NCBI GenBank assembly: GCA_041984235.1
Contig: JBHIYN010000023.1
Span: 1 to 62,166 of the forward strand
Length of the DNA stretch: 62,166 nucleotides
Source of the DNA: JBHIYN01 sp041984235
Lineage (GTDB): Bacteria > Pseudomonadota > Gammaproteobacteria > Ga0077536
Direction: 5' to 3'
The position numbers and the translations under genes are program-made. The notes beneath the pieces are model-generated. The model did no database searches and was not told the DNA's origin. It worked only from the letters and a program-made list of their open reading frames with translations. Position 1 is the stretch's first letter; every line of letters starts with the position of its first letter. Of the stretch, positions 36,921 to 45,880 are shown in pieces.

Positions 36921-37460
36921 ATGATCAAGCGAGTACTGCGTGCCGGCCTGGTGCTGGCGCTGCTCGGCGCGGCGCAGGCGTATGCCGCCTCGGCGACCGA
37001 GATCGACATCAAGGTCGGGGCCGCGCTCGACGCCTTCCGCGGCGAGGTCGCCGGTGGCGATGCCTTCCTCGCGCGCGCCGCCGGGGTGCTGGTGTTCCCC
37101 GAGGTGGTCAAGGCCGGCTTCGGCATCGGCGGCGAGTACGGCGAGGGCGCACTGCTGGTCGGCGGCAAGACCGTGCAGTACTACAGCACCGCGGCGGCCT
37201 CGATCGGCTTCCAGCTCGGTGCGCAACTGAAGACGGTGGTGATCGTCTTTCTCGACGCTGACGCGCTGGCCGACTTCCGCGCCAGCGATGGCTGGGAAGC
37301 AGGGGTCGACGGCTCGGTGGCGCTGGTCGAGCTGGGCGCCGGCAAGGATCTCAACACCACCAACGTCGAGCAGCCCATCGTCGGCTTCATCATCGGTTCC
37401 AAGGGGTTGATGTACAACCTCACCCTGGAAGGCTCCAAGATGACCAAGATCGATCGCTGA
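36921..37460 (+). CDS. Secreted SYLF/YSC84-like lipid-binding domain protein
   Basis: 179 residues. An N-terminal signal peptide ('RVLRAGLVLALLGAAQAYAAS', cleavage near residue 22) leads to a full SYLF (YSC84/DUF500) domain: 'AAGVLVFPEVVKAGFGIGGEYGEGALLVGGKT' and 'QLGAQLKTVVIVFLDADALADF'. Bacterial SYLF proteins are exported and thought to bind lipids or phosphoinositide-like ligands. GGAGG lies 6 bp before the ATG. It stands alone after the signalling operon and converges with an XRE regulator. Confidence 0.9.
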   Translation: MIKRVLRAGLVLALLGAAQAYAASATEIDIKVGAALDAFRGEVAGGDAFLARAAGVLVFPEVVKAGFGIGGEYGEGALLVGGKTVQYYSTAAASIGFQLGAQLKTVVIVFLDADALADFRASDGWEAGVDGSVALVELGAGKDLNTTNVEQPIVGFIIGSKGLMYNLTLEGSKMTKIDR

Positions 37461-37480
37461 GGCTTTTCGCGCGCCGCGGC

Positions 37481-38305
37481 TCAGGCACCCAGGCGGCGCA
37501 GCAGGGTCTCACTGGCGGCATCCGCGGGGAAGAAGGTCTCCAGCCGGATCTCGTCGGTGGTGACGTCGTGCGGCGTGCCGAAGGTCGAGATCATGGTGAA
37601 CAGGCTGATCTCGGTGCGGCCGTCGCCGAGCGTCAGCGGCAGTACCGGCGGCGCGGCGCTGCCGAGGTCGGGCAGGCGGCAGCGCGCCGGCAGCGAGGGA
37701 TCCTCGCGCAGGGCGCCGATGAAGGCCTGGATGTCGCCGTCGCCACCTAGGGTGTCGCGCCAGGCGCGCGCGAGCAGCAGCGGGGCAAGCTCCTCGAAGT
37801 TGCGGATCAGCGGGCGCGCGCCCGCGGGGTGAAAGGTCAGGCGCAGCAGGTTGCGCGCAGCGCCCGGGCAGCAGCGCTGCCACAGTGCATCGACGTCGCC
37901 GAACAGGCCGAGCAGCGCGCTGAAGCCGCGGTTCTCCAGCAGCAGGTCGAAGTTGCGATCGACGACCACGGCCGGAAACGGATCGTGATGCGCCAGCGTG
38001 CGCAGCAGCGCGTCACGCACCGCCTGCATGGCTGCCTCGTCGAGCGCGGACTCCCGGTAGCGTGGCGCGAAGCCGGCCGCGGTGAGCAGCACGTTGCGTT
38101 CGCGCAGCGGCACCTCCAGCGCCTCGGCAAGCTGCGCGATCATCGCCTCGCTGGGCCGTGAGCGGCCCGATTCGAGGAAGCTCAGGTGGCGCTGCGAGAC
38201 GCCGGAGCTGAGCGCGAGCTCGAGCTGGCTCAGCTTGCGCGCCGCGCGCCATGATTTGAGCAGGCCGCCGAACGGCGGCGTCGGGATCCGGGCTGCCTGT
38301 GCCAT
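37481..38305 (-). CDS. XRE-family regulator with MmyB-like ligand-binding domain
   Basis: 274 residues. The N-terminal helix-turn-helix is 'KLSQLELALSSGVSQRHLSFLESGRSRPS' (about residues 23-51). The remaining two thirds match the MmyB-like transcription-regulator ligand-binding domain ('FPAVVVDRNFDLLLENRGFSALLG', 'NLLRLTFHPAGARPLIRNFEEL'), which in characterised homologues binds fatty-acid-like molecules. It is divergent from two small membrane-protein genes starting at 38440 with 134 bp between, so it may control them. Confidence 0.88.
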   Translation of the reverse strand: MAQAARIPTPPFGGLLKSWRAARKLSQLELALSSGVSQRHLSFLESGRSRPSEAMIAQLAEALEVPLRERNVLLTAAGFAPRYRESALDEAAMQAVRDALLRTLAHHDPFPAVVVDRNFDLLLENRGFSALLGLFGDVDALWQRCCPGAARNLLRLTFHPAGARPLIRNFEELAPLLLARAWRDTLGGDGDIQAFIGALREDPSLPARCRLPDLGSAAPPVLPLTLGDGRTEISLFTMISTFGTPHDVTTDEIRLETFFPADAASETLLRRLGA

Positions 38306-38439
38306 CGAGCCGCGCTCCGGTGTGCGTGGGAGGACGTTACCTTAACCCGCGAGCGCCGCCGCACAACTACCTCGCGCGTAATTGCGGCGCCCCATGGGTG
38401 GGTCGAGACTGCAGCCGAACCTCACATCGGAGCACTGCC

Positions 38440-38763
38440 ATGAACCGCCGTACCGTCATTCTCACCATCGTCCTGCTCGATTTCCTGCTGTTGACCTTCC
38501 ATGCCATCGGCGAGGTCGGCTACCTCGGGATCTTCGCCGCCGGCCTCGCCAACTGGGGCGCGGCACAGATCCTGGTCGACCTCGTCATCGTCTGCGTGCT
38601 GGCCATGATCTGGATGGTCGCCGACGCGCGCCGGCGCGGCACCAACCCGTGGCCTTACGTGCTGCTGACCGTGTTCGCGGGCTCCATCGGTCCGCTGCTC
38701 TACCTGCTGCGCCGCGAGTGGCGCGGGCGCGAGGCGACGCCCGCGGCGCTCGGCACCGCGTGA
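38440..38763 (+). CDS. Small membrane protein (DUF2834-like)
   Basis: 107 residues, three hydrophobic segments (about 7-26, 31-60, 72-90) with a basic cytoplasmic end. 'VDLVIVCVLAMIWMVADARRRGTNPWPYVLLTVFAGSIGPLLYLLRRE' has the layout of DUF2834-type proteins of unknown role. The stop overlaps the next start by 4 bp. It is divergent from the MmyB-type regulator. Confidence 0.65.
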   Translation: MNRRTVILTIVLLDFLLLTFHAIGEVGYLGIFAAGLANWGAAQILVDLVIVCVLAMIWMVADARRRGTNPWPYVLLTVFAGSIGPLLYLLRREWRGREATPAALGTA

Positions 38764-39107
38764 TCGCGCTCGTCACCGGCGCCGCCTTCCTCGCCATGGG
38801 CCTGGCCGCGCTCGCGCGGCCGGGCCGCATCATGGCGACGTTCGGCGTACACGCCGTGACCCCCGATCTGCGCAACGAAGTGCGCGCGGTCTACGGCGGC
38901 TTCGGCGTCGCCTTCGGCGCCCTGCTGCTCGCGAGCGCGCAGCTCGGTGCGCTGGCCGCCGGCGTGCAGCTCGCCGCCGGGGTCGCGCTGCTCGGCATGG
39001 CCGCGGGGCGGGTGGCCGGGTGGTGCGTGGAGCGCAGCGGGCGCTGGCCGGTGTTGTTCGGCGTCATCGAATGCGTCGCCGGCGCTGCGCTGCTGAGGGC
39101 GGTGTAG
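38760..39107 (+). CDS. Small membrane protein (DUF4345-like)
   Basis: 115 residues from GTG 38760, overlapping the previous stop. Four hydrophobic segments and the 'MATFGVHAVTPDLRNEVRAVYGGFGVAFGALLL' centre fit the DUF4345 family, four-helix membrane proteins of unknown function. Co-translation with the 107-residue protein suggests they work together, possibly under the divergent MmyB-type regulator. Confidence 0.7.
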   Translation: MIALVTGAAFLAMGLAALARPGRIMATFGVHAVTPDLRNEVRAVYGGFGVAFGALLLASAQLGALAAGVQLAAGVALLGMAAGRVAGWCVERSGRWPVLFGVIECVAGAALLRAV

Positions 39108-39147
39108 CCAACGTCGGCCATGCCGCATCGAACCGTCTCGTCGCGCC

Positions 39148-40710
39148 TCAGTTCACCTGCCGCGTGCGCCCTTCCCAGTACGGCGCACGCAGCTCGCGGC
39201 GCAGGATCTTGCCGGACGGGTTGCGCGGCAGGGCGTCGATGAAGTCGATGGTCTTGGGGACCTTGTAGCCGGCGATGCGGGTGCGTGCGTAGGCGATGAG
39301 ATCCCTGGCGTCGACGCTGGCGCCGTTCTTCAGCACCACCACCGCCTTGACCGCTTCGCCCCAGGTCTCGTCGGGCACGCCGATGACGGCGACGTCGGCG
39401 ACCGCTTCGTGACCGAAGATGGCGTTCTCGACCTCGGCCGGGTAGACGTTCTCGCCGCCGCTGACGATCATGTCCTTCACACGATCGTGTATGTAGAGGT
39501 AGCCCTCATCGTCGAAGTAGCCGGCGTCTCCGGTGTGAAACCAGTCGTCGACGACCGCCTCGGCGGTGGCCTCGGGGCGCTTCCAGTAGCCTTTCATGAT
39601 GACCGGGTGGCGGATCACGATCTCACCGACTTCGCCCGGCGGCAGTGCGGTACCGTCGACGCCGCGCACCTCGATCTCGATGCCGGGGTAGGGGCGGCCG
39701 CAGGAGCGCAGCTTGCCGGCGGCGTGGTCGTCCGGCTGCAGGCAGGTGCCGGCGCCGGTGGTCTCGGTCAGCCCGTAGAGGCCGAAGAACTCGCAGCCGA
39801 AGATCTCCGTCGCTTCGCGCAGCAGGTCCTCGGCGATCGGCGACGCACCGTAGAAGAGCTTCTGCAGGGTCGAGAAATCGGTCTCGCGCACGCGCGGGTT
39901 CTGCGTCAGGACCAGGATCACGGCCGGCACGAACAGCGCGTAGTTGACCCCGTAGCGCGGAATGACATCGAGGATGGCGGCCGGGTCGACCTCCTTCATG
40001 ACCAGGTTGGTTGCACCCTGGCCGAGCGACAGCACGCCCATGTTGGCGCCGGCGATGTGGAACACCGGCATGCAGGTGAGGGTCATGCCGCCGGCCTCGA
40101 ACAGGCCCCAGCGCGCTTTCTCGGCGACCTCGAACACGGCGCGGAAGTTGGCGTTGCTGAGCTGCACACCCTTGGGGTGGCCGGTGGTGCCGCTGGTGTA
40201 GAGCTGGATGACGTCGTCGTCGTCCGCGATCGGGACCCCGGGGTCGGTGTCGTCCGCGGCGTCGCGCCAGTCGGCGAACTGCGGCCAGTCGGCATGCGGC
40301 GCATCCATCGCGATGACGGCTTTGAGGTGCGGGCACTTGCCGCGGATCTGCTCGGCCATGGCGTAGTACTCGGCGCCGACGAAGAGCAGCTGGCACTCGG
40401 CGTCGTTCAGGATGTACTCGACCTCGGGCGCGGCCAGCCGCCAGTTGATGCCGACCACCACCATGCCGGCCTTGCACGCACCGAACAGCAGCTCGAAGTA
40501 GTGATCGGAGTTCTTGCCGAGGAAGCCGATGCGCGATTGGTGCGGCAGGTCGTGGCCGAGCAGGGCATTGGCGACGCGGCTGGTGTTGCGATCGAACCCG
40601 GCGTAGGTGGTGTGGCGTTCTTCGAAGATCTGCGCGGTCGCATCGGGCCGCTCGCGCGCGTGCAGGCGTGGTATGTCGGCGACGGTCTTGATGTTGTCGA
40701 GGTCGAACAC
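39148..40710 (-). CDS. Fatty-acyl-CoA synthetase (AMP-forming ligase)
   Basis: 520 residues from GTG 40710 with GGGGAG about eight bases upstream. The AMP-binding signature is 'YTSGTTGHPKGV' (about residues 170-181). 'GLTETTGAG', 'YWKRPEAT', 'GWFHTGD'-like 'DDWFHTGDAGYFDDEGYLYIHDRVKDMI' and the terminal catalytic Lys in 'RNPSGKILRREL' complete the ANL superfamily set. It activates a fatty or other carboxylic acid to its CoA thioester for degradation. The length and N-terminus resemble medium/long-chain acyl-CoA synthetases of the FadD3/FadD17 type; the acid is undetermined. Confidence 0.9.
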   Translation of the reverse strand: MFDLDNIKTVADIPRLHARERPDATAQIFEERHTTYAGFDRNTSRVANALLGHDLPHQSRIGFLGKNSDHYFELLFGACKAGMVVVGINWRLAAPEVEYILNDAECQLLFVGAEYYAMAEQIRGKCPHLKAVIAMDAPHADWPQFADWRDAADDTDPGVPIADDDDVIQLYTSGTTGHPKGVQLSNANFRAVFEVAEKARWGLFEAGGMTLTCMPVFHIAGANMGVLSLGQGATNLVMKEVDPAAILDVIPRYGVNYALFVPAVILVLTQNPRVRETDFSTLQKLFYGASPIAEDLLREATEIFGCEFFGLYGLTETTGAGTCLQPDDHAAGKLRSCGRPYPGIEIEVRGVDGTALPPGEVGEIVIRHPVIMKGYWKRPEATAEAVVDDWFHTGDAGYFDDEGYLYIHDRVKDMIVSGGENVYPAEVENAIFGHEAVADVAVIGVPDETWGEAVKAVVVLKNGASVDARDLIAYARTRIAGYKVPKTIDFIDALPRNPSGKILRRELRAPYWEGRTRQVN

Positions 40711-40865
40711 GTGTAGCTCCCCTTATGCCATGACGTGCGTGTGGCGTTGCGGGTCAATATACCGTTTCGCCCGGCAAACTGAACCGCGTGCGGCATACGG
40801 GGAACGCAGTACCCGGGGAGAGAACCGTCGCGCCCGTCGGCGGACCCGGCAGGCGAGGGCACGGC

Positions 40866-41348
40866 ATGCGTGCGACGACTTTCGTGAAGCGCGCGGTGGC
40901 CGTATCGGCACGTGTGCTCGTTTGTGGTGCATGGCTGGCGCTGGCGGCCTGTGACGGCGGCAGTGGCGCCCGGCTGGGTCCGCAGCACCCCTGGATCAGT
41001 CCGCCACGTGGCGATGACGACAAGGCCGTCACCCTGCCGGCCTGGCTCACCTACCGCGTTGCCGGGTCCGTCCTCGACGAGGCGGTGGCGATGCTGGCCG
41101 ACGAACCGTGGATCCAGATGAGCCCGGCCATGGCCAATCATTTTGCCGGGGTCGAGGTGCGCGTGCCGGCCGAGATGCGCCCCTTCCTGGTCCGCGGCGT
41201 GGCGCCGCCGGGTGCCGAGTTCAGCGTGGTGCAGTCGATGAGCGGTCTGTGGGTGCGCGCCGCGGGCGGCGAGGGTGCACTGCAGCACGCGCCGCTGGTG
41301 GTGCTGGTCGATCCCACCCCGCGCGAGATCTTCGTCACCGTCGAGTGA
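40866..41348 (+). CDS. Putative lipoprotein, function unknown
   Basis: 160 residues from ATG 40866. A signal peptide ends in a lipobox 'LALAAC' (Cys at about residue 29), so the mature protein should be lipid-anchored. The rest ('TLPAWLTYRVAGSVLDEAVAMLADEPWIQMSPAMANHFAGVEVRVPAEMRPFLVRGV') matches no family I recognise. It is divergent from the acyl-CoA synthetase and 104 bp upstream of the transaminase. Confidence 0.7.
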   Translation: MRATTFVKRAVAVSARVLVCGAWLALAACDGGSGARLGPQHPWISPPRGDDDKAVTLPAWLTYRVAGSVLDEAVAMLADEPWIQMSPAMANHFAGVEVRVPAEMRPFLVRGVAPPGAEFSVVQSMSGLWVRAAGGEGALQHAPLVVLVDPTPREIFVTVE

Positions 41349-41452
41349 GCGCTGAGGGCGCGGTAGGCGCTCCGCGGGCGAATGACTAGAATGAGGGCCA
41401 CTCGTCCGGCGCCGCGCGCGCCGGCCGCCGCCCACCTTCGGAGGATTTCGCC

Positions 41453-42847
41453 GTGAGCATTCAACCCGGCAGCACCGCCGCCCGCGATCTCGCCAGTGTC
41501 CTGCACCCGCAGACCCATCTCGGCCAGCACCAGGCCACCGGTCCCATGGTGCTCGACCACGCCGAGGGCGTGTACATGTACGACGACGCCGGCAACCAAT
41601 ACCTCGAAGGCTTGGCCGGCCTGTGGTGTACCTCGCTGGGCTACGGCAACGAGGAGCTCGCGCGCGCCGCCTACGACCAGATGAAGAAGCTGTCCTACGC
41701 GCAGCTCTTCGCCAGCAAGAGCCACGAGCCCGGCATCCTGCTCGCCGAGAAGCTCAGGGAGATGGTGCCGCTGCACCAGTCCAAGGTGTTCTTCGGCAAC
41801 TCCGGCTCGGACGCCAACGACACCCAGGTCAAGCTCGTCTGGTACTACAACAACGCCATCGGCCGCCCGCAGAAGAAGAAGATAATCGGCCGCGTGAAGG
41901 GCTACCATGGCATCACCGTGGTTGCCGGCAGCCTCACCGGCCTGCCGCCCTCGCACAAGGGCTTCGACCTGCCGCTCGACTGCGGGCGCTTCTTCCACAC
42001 CGATCTGCCGCACCACTGGCGCGGCGCGGAGCCCGGCGAGTCGGAGGCCGACTTCGCCACGCGTCTCGCCGACAGCCTCGAGCAGCTCATCCTGCGCGAA
42101 GGCCCGGATACCGTCGCCGCCTTCATCGCCGAGCCGATCATGGGCGCGGGCGGCGTGATCCTGCCGCCGGACACCTACTTCGAGAAGGTGCAGGCGGTGC
42201 TCGCGAAGTACGATGTCCTCTTCATCGACGACGAGGTCATCACCGGCTTCGGCCGCACCGGCCAGCCCTTCGGGGCCGACACCTTCGACCTCAAACCCGA
42301 TTCGATCACCCTGGCCAAGGCGCTGACCTCGGCCTACCAGCCGCTGAGCGCGGTGGTGGTGAAAGACGAGATCTACCAGGCCTTCGTCGACGCCGCGCCC
42401 GAGATGGGCATGTTCGGCCACGGCTACACCTACAGCGGTCACCCGGTGGCCTGCGCGGTGGGCCTGAAGACGCTGGAGATCTACGAGCGCGACAAGCTCT
42501 TCGAGCATGCCGCCGCGCTCGCGCCGCAGTTCCAGCAGCGCCTGCAGCGCTTTACCGATCACCCGCTGGTCGGCGAGGTGCGCGGTACCGGGCTGATCGG
42601 CGCGGTCGAGCTGGTCGCCGATCGCAACGCCGGGCGGCCTTTCGACCCGCCCGGCCGGGTCGGCGCGGAGTGCCTCAAGCACTGCCACGAGAACGGCCTC
42701 ATCTGCCGCGCCATCGGCGACGTCATGGCCTTCTGCCCGCCGCTCATCATCACCTCGGAACAGGTCGACGAGCTGTTCGACAAGTTCGAGCGCGCGATGG
42801 CGGCAACGCTCGAATGGGCCAACGGCGAGGGCCTGCTGGCGGCCTGA
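41453..42847 (+). CDS. Class III (omega) aminotransferase
   Basis: 464 residues from GTG 41453 with GGAGGA nine bases upstream. It is a PLP enzyme of the class III subgroup: 'KVFFGNSGSDANDTQVKLVWYYNNA' (about residues 116-140), 'VLFIDDEVITGFGRTG' and the PLP lysine in 'ITLAKALTSAYQPLSAVVV' (about residue 288). The wide binding of 'YHGITVVAGSLTGLP' matches beta-alanine/GABA/putrescine:pyruvate type transaminases. The amine substrate is unknown. It sits just upstream of a hydrolase and the tungsten oxidoreductase; aldehydes produced by such enzymes would be substrates for the latter. Confidence 0.92.
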   Translation: MSIQPGSTAARDLASVLHPQTHLGQHQATGPMVLDHAEGVYMYDDAGNQYLEGLAGLWCTSLGYGNEELARAAYDQMKKLSYAQLFASKSHEPGILLAEKLREMVPLHQSKVFFGNSGSDANDTQVKLVWYYNNAIGRPQKKKIIGRVKGYHGITVVAGSLTGLPPSHKGFDLPLDCGRFFHTDLPHHWRGAEPGESEADFATRLADSLEQLILREGPDTVAAFIAEPIMGAGGVILPPDTYFEKVQAVLAKYDVLFIDDEVITGFGRTGQPFGADTFDLKPDSITLAKALTSAYQPLSAVVVKDEIYQAFVDAAPEMGMFGHGYTYSGHPVACAVGLKTLEIYERDKLFEHAAALAPQFQQRLQRFTDHPLVGEVRGTGLIGAVELVADRNAGRPFDPPGRVGAECLKHCHENGLICRAIGDVMAFCPPLIITSEQVDELFDKFERAMAATLEWANGEGLLAA

Positions 42848-42868
42848 GATCCTGGCCGCGGCCGGCGC

Positions 42869-43705
42869 ATGAGCGCACACGACCGCCTCGCGGTCGGCGA
42901 CGACGTGCTCGAGACGGCACGCGTCGCCGGCACGCGCGACGGCCCGACCCTGGTGCTGCTGCACGAGGGCCTGGGCTGCGTCGCGCTGTGGAAGGACTTC
43001 CCGGCCGCGCTCGCGGCGCGCAGCGGGCTGGCCGTGTTCACCTACTCGCGCGCCGGCTACGGCGCCTCGACCCCGGCCGCGCTGCCGCGCCCGCTCGACT
43101 TCCACACGCGCGAGGCGCTGGAGGTGCTGCCGCGCGTGCTCGACGCGGCGGGGATCGGGGACTGCATCCTGGTCGGCCACAGCGACGGCGCCTCGATCGC
43201 GCTGGTCTACGCCGGCGCCGTCGCCGATCCGCGGGTACGCGGCGTGGTGGCGCTGGCGCCGCACGTGCTGACCGAGGCCAAGGGCGTGGCCAACATCGCC
43301 GCGGTCAACGCACAGTACGCCGCGGGCGGCCTGCGCGAGCGCCTGCGCCGCTACCACGGTGACAACGTCGACTGCGCCTTTCGCGGCTGGGCCGACACCT
43401 GGCTGGCGCCGGGCTTCGCGCAGTGGAGCATCGAGCGGCACCTGCCCGGGATCACGGTGCCGGTGCTGACCATCCGCGGCGACGACGACCCCTACAACAC
43501 GCCGTGTCACGTCGAGCGCATCGCCGCGCGGGTGCGCGGCCCGGTGACCCGGCTCGACCTGCCGGAGTGCGGGCACGCGCCGCATGCCGAGCGCCCGCAG
43601 GCGGTGCTCGACGCCGTCGCCGCGTTCACCGCCGCGGCCGGTGCGGCGGGGGCGGATGGCGTGCCGGCGAGCGACCGGCCGCGCCGCGCGCGGCCCGCGC
43701 CGTAG
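42869..43705 (+). CDS. Alpha/beta hydrolase
   Basis: 278 residues. The triad can be read: nucleophile Ser in 'LVGHSDGASIAL' (about residue 106), acid in 'TIRGDDDPYNTP' (about residue 207) and His in 'PECGHAPHAE' (about residue 235). The oxyanion region is 'LLHEGLGCVALWKDFPAAL', a HEGLG variant of the usual HG. The family covers esterases, C-C bond hydrolases and haloalkane dehalogenases. The Ala/Pro-rich tail 'AAGAAGADGVPASDRPRRARPAP' looks disordered. It follows the transaminase by 22 bp. Confidence 0.85.
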   Translation: MSAHDRLAVGDDVLETARVAGTRDGPTLVLLHEGLGCVALWKDFPAALAARSGLAVFTYSRAGYGASTPAALPRPLDFHTREALEVLPRVLDAAGIGDCILVGHSDGASIALVYAGAVADPRVRGVVALAPHVLTEAKGVANIAAVNAQYAAGGLRERLRRYHGDNVDCAFRGWADTWLAPGFAQWSIERHLPGITVPVLTIRGDDDPYNTPCHVERIAARVRGPVTRLDLPECGHAPHAERPQAVLDAVAAFTAAAGAAGADGVPASDRPRRARPAP

Positions 43706-43718
43706 CGCCCCGTCACCC

Positions 43719-43727
43719 TGCTAGAAT
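43719..43727 (+). promoter_or_regulatory. Extended -10 element upstream of the AOR gene
   Basis: TGC-TAGAAT, an extended -10, lies just after the hydrolase stop and 40 bp before the AOR start, suggesting the AOR unit has its own promoter. No convincing -35 is visible. Confidence 0.35.
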
Positions 43728-43767
43728 AGGACCATTCCGCCATTTAACGCATACAGGAGTCGATCCG

Positions 43768-45591
43768 ATGGGCTGGCACGGAAAAATCTTGCGAGTGAAC
43801 CTGGGCGCCGGGACCTGCACCCCCGAACCGCTCAACATGGAATGGGCGCAGACCTACCTCGGCCAGCGCGGCCTCGGCACCAAGTACCTCTCCGCCGAGA
43901 TCGATCCGGCCGTGGATCCGATGTCACCGGACAACAAGCTCATCATCGCCACCGGCCCGCTGACCGGTACGCCGGCACCGACCGGCGGCCGCTGGTCGGC
44001 CATCACCAAGGGTCCGCTGACCGGCGCCATCGCCTGCTCGAACTCCGGCGGCCAGTTCGGCGGCGAGCTGAAGAACGCCGGCTGGGACCTGCTCATCCTG
44101 GAGGGCCGCGCGCCGGAGCCGGTCTACCTCTACATCGAGGACGACAAGGCCTCGCTGATCCCGGCGGGCGATCTCTGGGGCCAGCGCATCTGGGACGCCG
44201 AGCCGGCGATCAAGGAACGCCACGGTGACCCGCTGATCCGGGTCGCCTCGATCGGCCCGGCCGGCGAGACCGGCTGCCGCTACGCCTGCATCGTCAACGA
44301 CCTGCACCGCGCCGCCGGGCGCTCCGGCGTCGGCGCCGTGATGGGCTCCAAGCAGTTGAAGGCGATCGCCGTGCGCGGCACCGTCGGTACCCAGGTCGCG
44401 GACATGAAGGCCTTCATGGAAGCTGCGGGCGCGCTCAAGGCCAAGCTCGCCGAGTCCAAGCCGCGCAAGGGCCTGACCCGCTTCGGCACCATCTCCATGA
44501 TGGACGTGACCGGCAACTACGGCGCGCTGCCGACGCGCAACAACCGCGACGTGCAGTTCGAGGGCCACGAGAAGCTGAACGCCGCGGCCATGACCACGCC
44601 CAACGATCACGGCCACACCAACCTCATCCAGAACAGCGCCTGCTTCGCCTGCACCATCGGCTGCGGCCGGGTCAGTCACGTCGATCCGCAGCACTTCTCG
44701 GTCAAGGACCAGCCGCGCTACCAGGGCGCCTCGGGCGGCCTGGAGTACGAGACCGCCTACGCGCTGGGCGCCGCGGTCGGGGTCGACGATCTCGACGCCG
44801 CGACCTACGCCGGCTTCCTGTGCAACGACTACGGCATGGACCCGATCTCCCTCGGCGGCTCGATCGCCGCGGCGATGGAGCTCTACGACGTCGGCGCGCT
44901 GACCAAAGAGCAGACCGGCGGCCTGGAGCTCAGGTTCGGCTCGGCCGAGGCGCTGTGCACGGTCACCGAGATGATCGGCAAGGGCGAGGGGATCGGTGCC
45001 GATATCGCGATGGGCTCGAAGCGCCTGTGCGAGAAGTACGGCCGGCCGGAGCTCTCGATGGCGGTCAAGGGCCAGGAGTTCGCCGCCTACGACGGCCGCG
45101 GCATGCAGGGCATGGGCCTCGCCTACGCGACCTCCAACCGTGGCGCCTGCCACCTGCGCGCGAGCCCCTACGCGTCGGACTTCCAGACCCTTGAACCGGA
45201 CGAGAAGCCGGAGGTCGTGAAGACCTCGCAGGACTTCATCGCCGCGGTCGACTCCAGCGGCCTGTGCCTGTTCACCGCCAACGTCGGCGCCGCGATCGAC
45301 GACTACGCCTCGGTGGTGGACGCCGCCTGCGACGGTACCTGGGACGCCGCCCGCCTGGTCGAGATGGGCGAGCGGATCTGGAACATGGAGCGCCAGTTCA
45401 ATCTCAACGCGGGACTCTCGGGCAACGACGACACGCTGCCCAAGCGCATCCTCGAAGAGCCGGCGCCGAGCGGCGCGGCCAAGGGCCTGACCTGCAAGCT
45501 CGACGAGATGCTGCCGAAGTACTACCAGCTGCGCGGCTGGAGTGCCGACGGCCGCCCCACCGGCGAGACGCTGTCGCGCCTCGGGCTCTGA
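43768..45591 (+). CDS. Aldehyde:ferredoxin oxidoreductase (tungsten/pterin type)
   Basis: 607 residues from ATG 43768 (AGGAG ten bases upstream), the standard AOR length. The N-terminus 'MGWHGKILRVNLGAGTC' is diagnostic. The 4Fe-4S ligands are C-x2-C-x3-C in 'SACFACTIGCGRVS' (about residues 290-303) and the distal Cys in 'DSSGLCLFTANVG' (about residue 500). The pterin-binding pattern in 'IGPAGETGCRYACIVND' and 'YATSNRGACHLR' is present. The family oxidises aldehydes to acids, or reduces acids, with a bis-pyranopterin tungsten cofactor, in the cytosol. A MoaD-like gene follows; no ferredoxin/AorA or flavin/AorC subunit genes are in the window. Confidence 0.92.
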   Translation: MGWHGKILRVNLGAGTCTPEPLNMEWAQTYLGQRGLGTKYLSAEIDPAVDPMSPDNKLIIATGPLTGTPAPTGGRWSAITKGPLTGAIACSNSGGQFGGELKNAGWDLLILEGRAPEPVYLYIEDDKASLIPAGDLWGQRIWDAEPAIKERHGDPLIRVASIGPAGETGCRYACIVNDLHRAAGRSGVGAVMGSKQLKAIAVRGTVGTQVADMKAFMEAAGALKAKLAESKPRKGLTRFGTISMMDVTGNYGALPTRNNRDVQFEGHEKLNAAAMTTPNDHGHTNLIQNSACFACTIGCGRVSHVDPQHFSVKDQPRYQGASGGLEYETAYALGAAVGVDDLDAATYAGFLCNDYGMDPISLGGSIAAAMELYDVGALTKEQTGGLELRFGSAEALCTVTEMIGKGEGIGADIAMGSKRLCEKYGRPELSMAVKGQEFAAYDGRGMQGMGLAYATSNRGACHLRASPYASDFQTLEPDEKPEVVKTSQDFIAAVDSSGLCLFTANVGAAIDDYASVVDAACDGTWDAARLVEMGERIWNMERQFNLNAGLSGNDDTLPKRILEEPAPSGAAKGLTCKLDEMLPKYYQLRGWSADGRPTGETLSRLGL

Positions 45592-45600
45592 CCGCACCAC

Positions 45601-45858
45601 GTGCAGGTCACGCTCGACCTCGTCGGCATCCTGCGGGACTACTACCCGGGTACGCCGGACTGCTCCAACGGGCCGGCCGCGCTGGAATGCGCGGCCGGTA
45701 CCAGCGTGCGCGCGCTGCTCGACCAGGCCGGTGTGCCGGAGGACGAGGAGTACTTCATCATGCTGAACGGCGATCGCGTGGCGCTCGATGAAGCGGCGAC
45801 CCGTACGCTGGACGAAGGCGACAGGCTGGCGCTGGTGGCGGTGATCAAGGGCGGCTGA
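45601..45858 (+). CDS. MoaD/ThiS-family sulfur-carrier protein
   Basis: 85 residues from GTG 45601, nine bp after the AOR stop. It has the small ubiquitin-like MoaD pattern: 'VTLDLVGILRDYYPG' at the start, 'LNGDRVALDEAATRTLDEGDRLALVAVIKGG' at the end. It terminates in the di-glycine needed for adenylation and thiocarboxylation. It probably supplies dithiolene sulfur for the metal-pterin cofactor of the AOR immediately upstream. AOR-linked MoaD homologues are known in other AOR-containing bacteria and archaea. Confidence 0.88.
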   Translation: MQVTLDLVGILRDYYPGTPDCSNGPAALECAAGTSVRALLDQAGVPEDEEYFIMLNGDRVALDEAATRTLDEGDRLALVAVIKGG

Positions 45859-45880
45859 GGCCGTCGCCCGAGCGACGAGC

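Noticed and set aside
41138..43585. Long minus-strand ORF opposite the transaminase and hydrolase
   Set aside because: Antisense shadow; the plus-strand genes carry intact active-site motifs.
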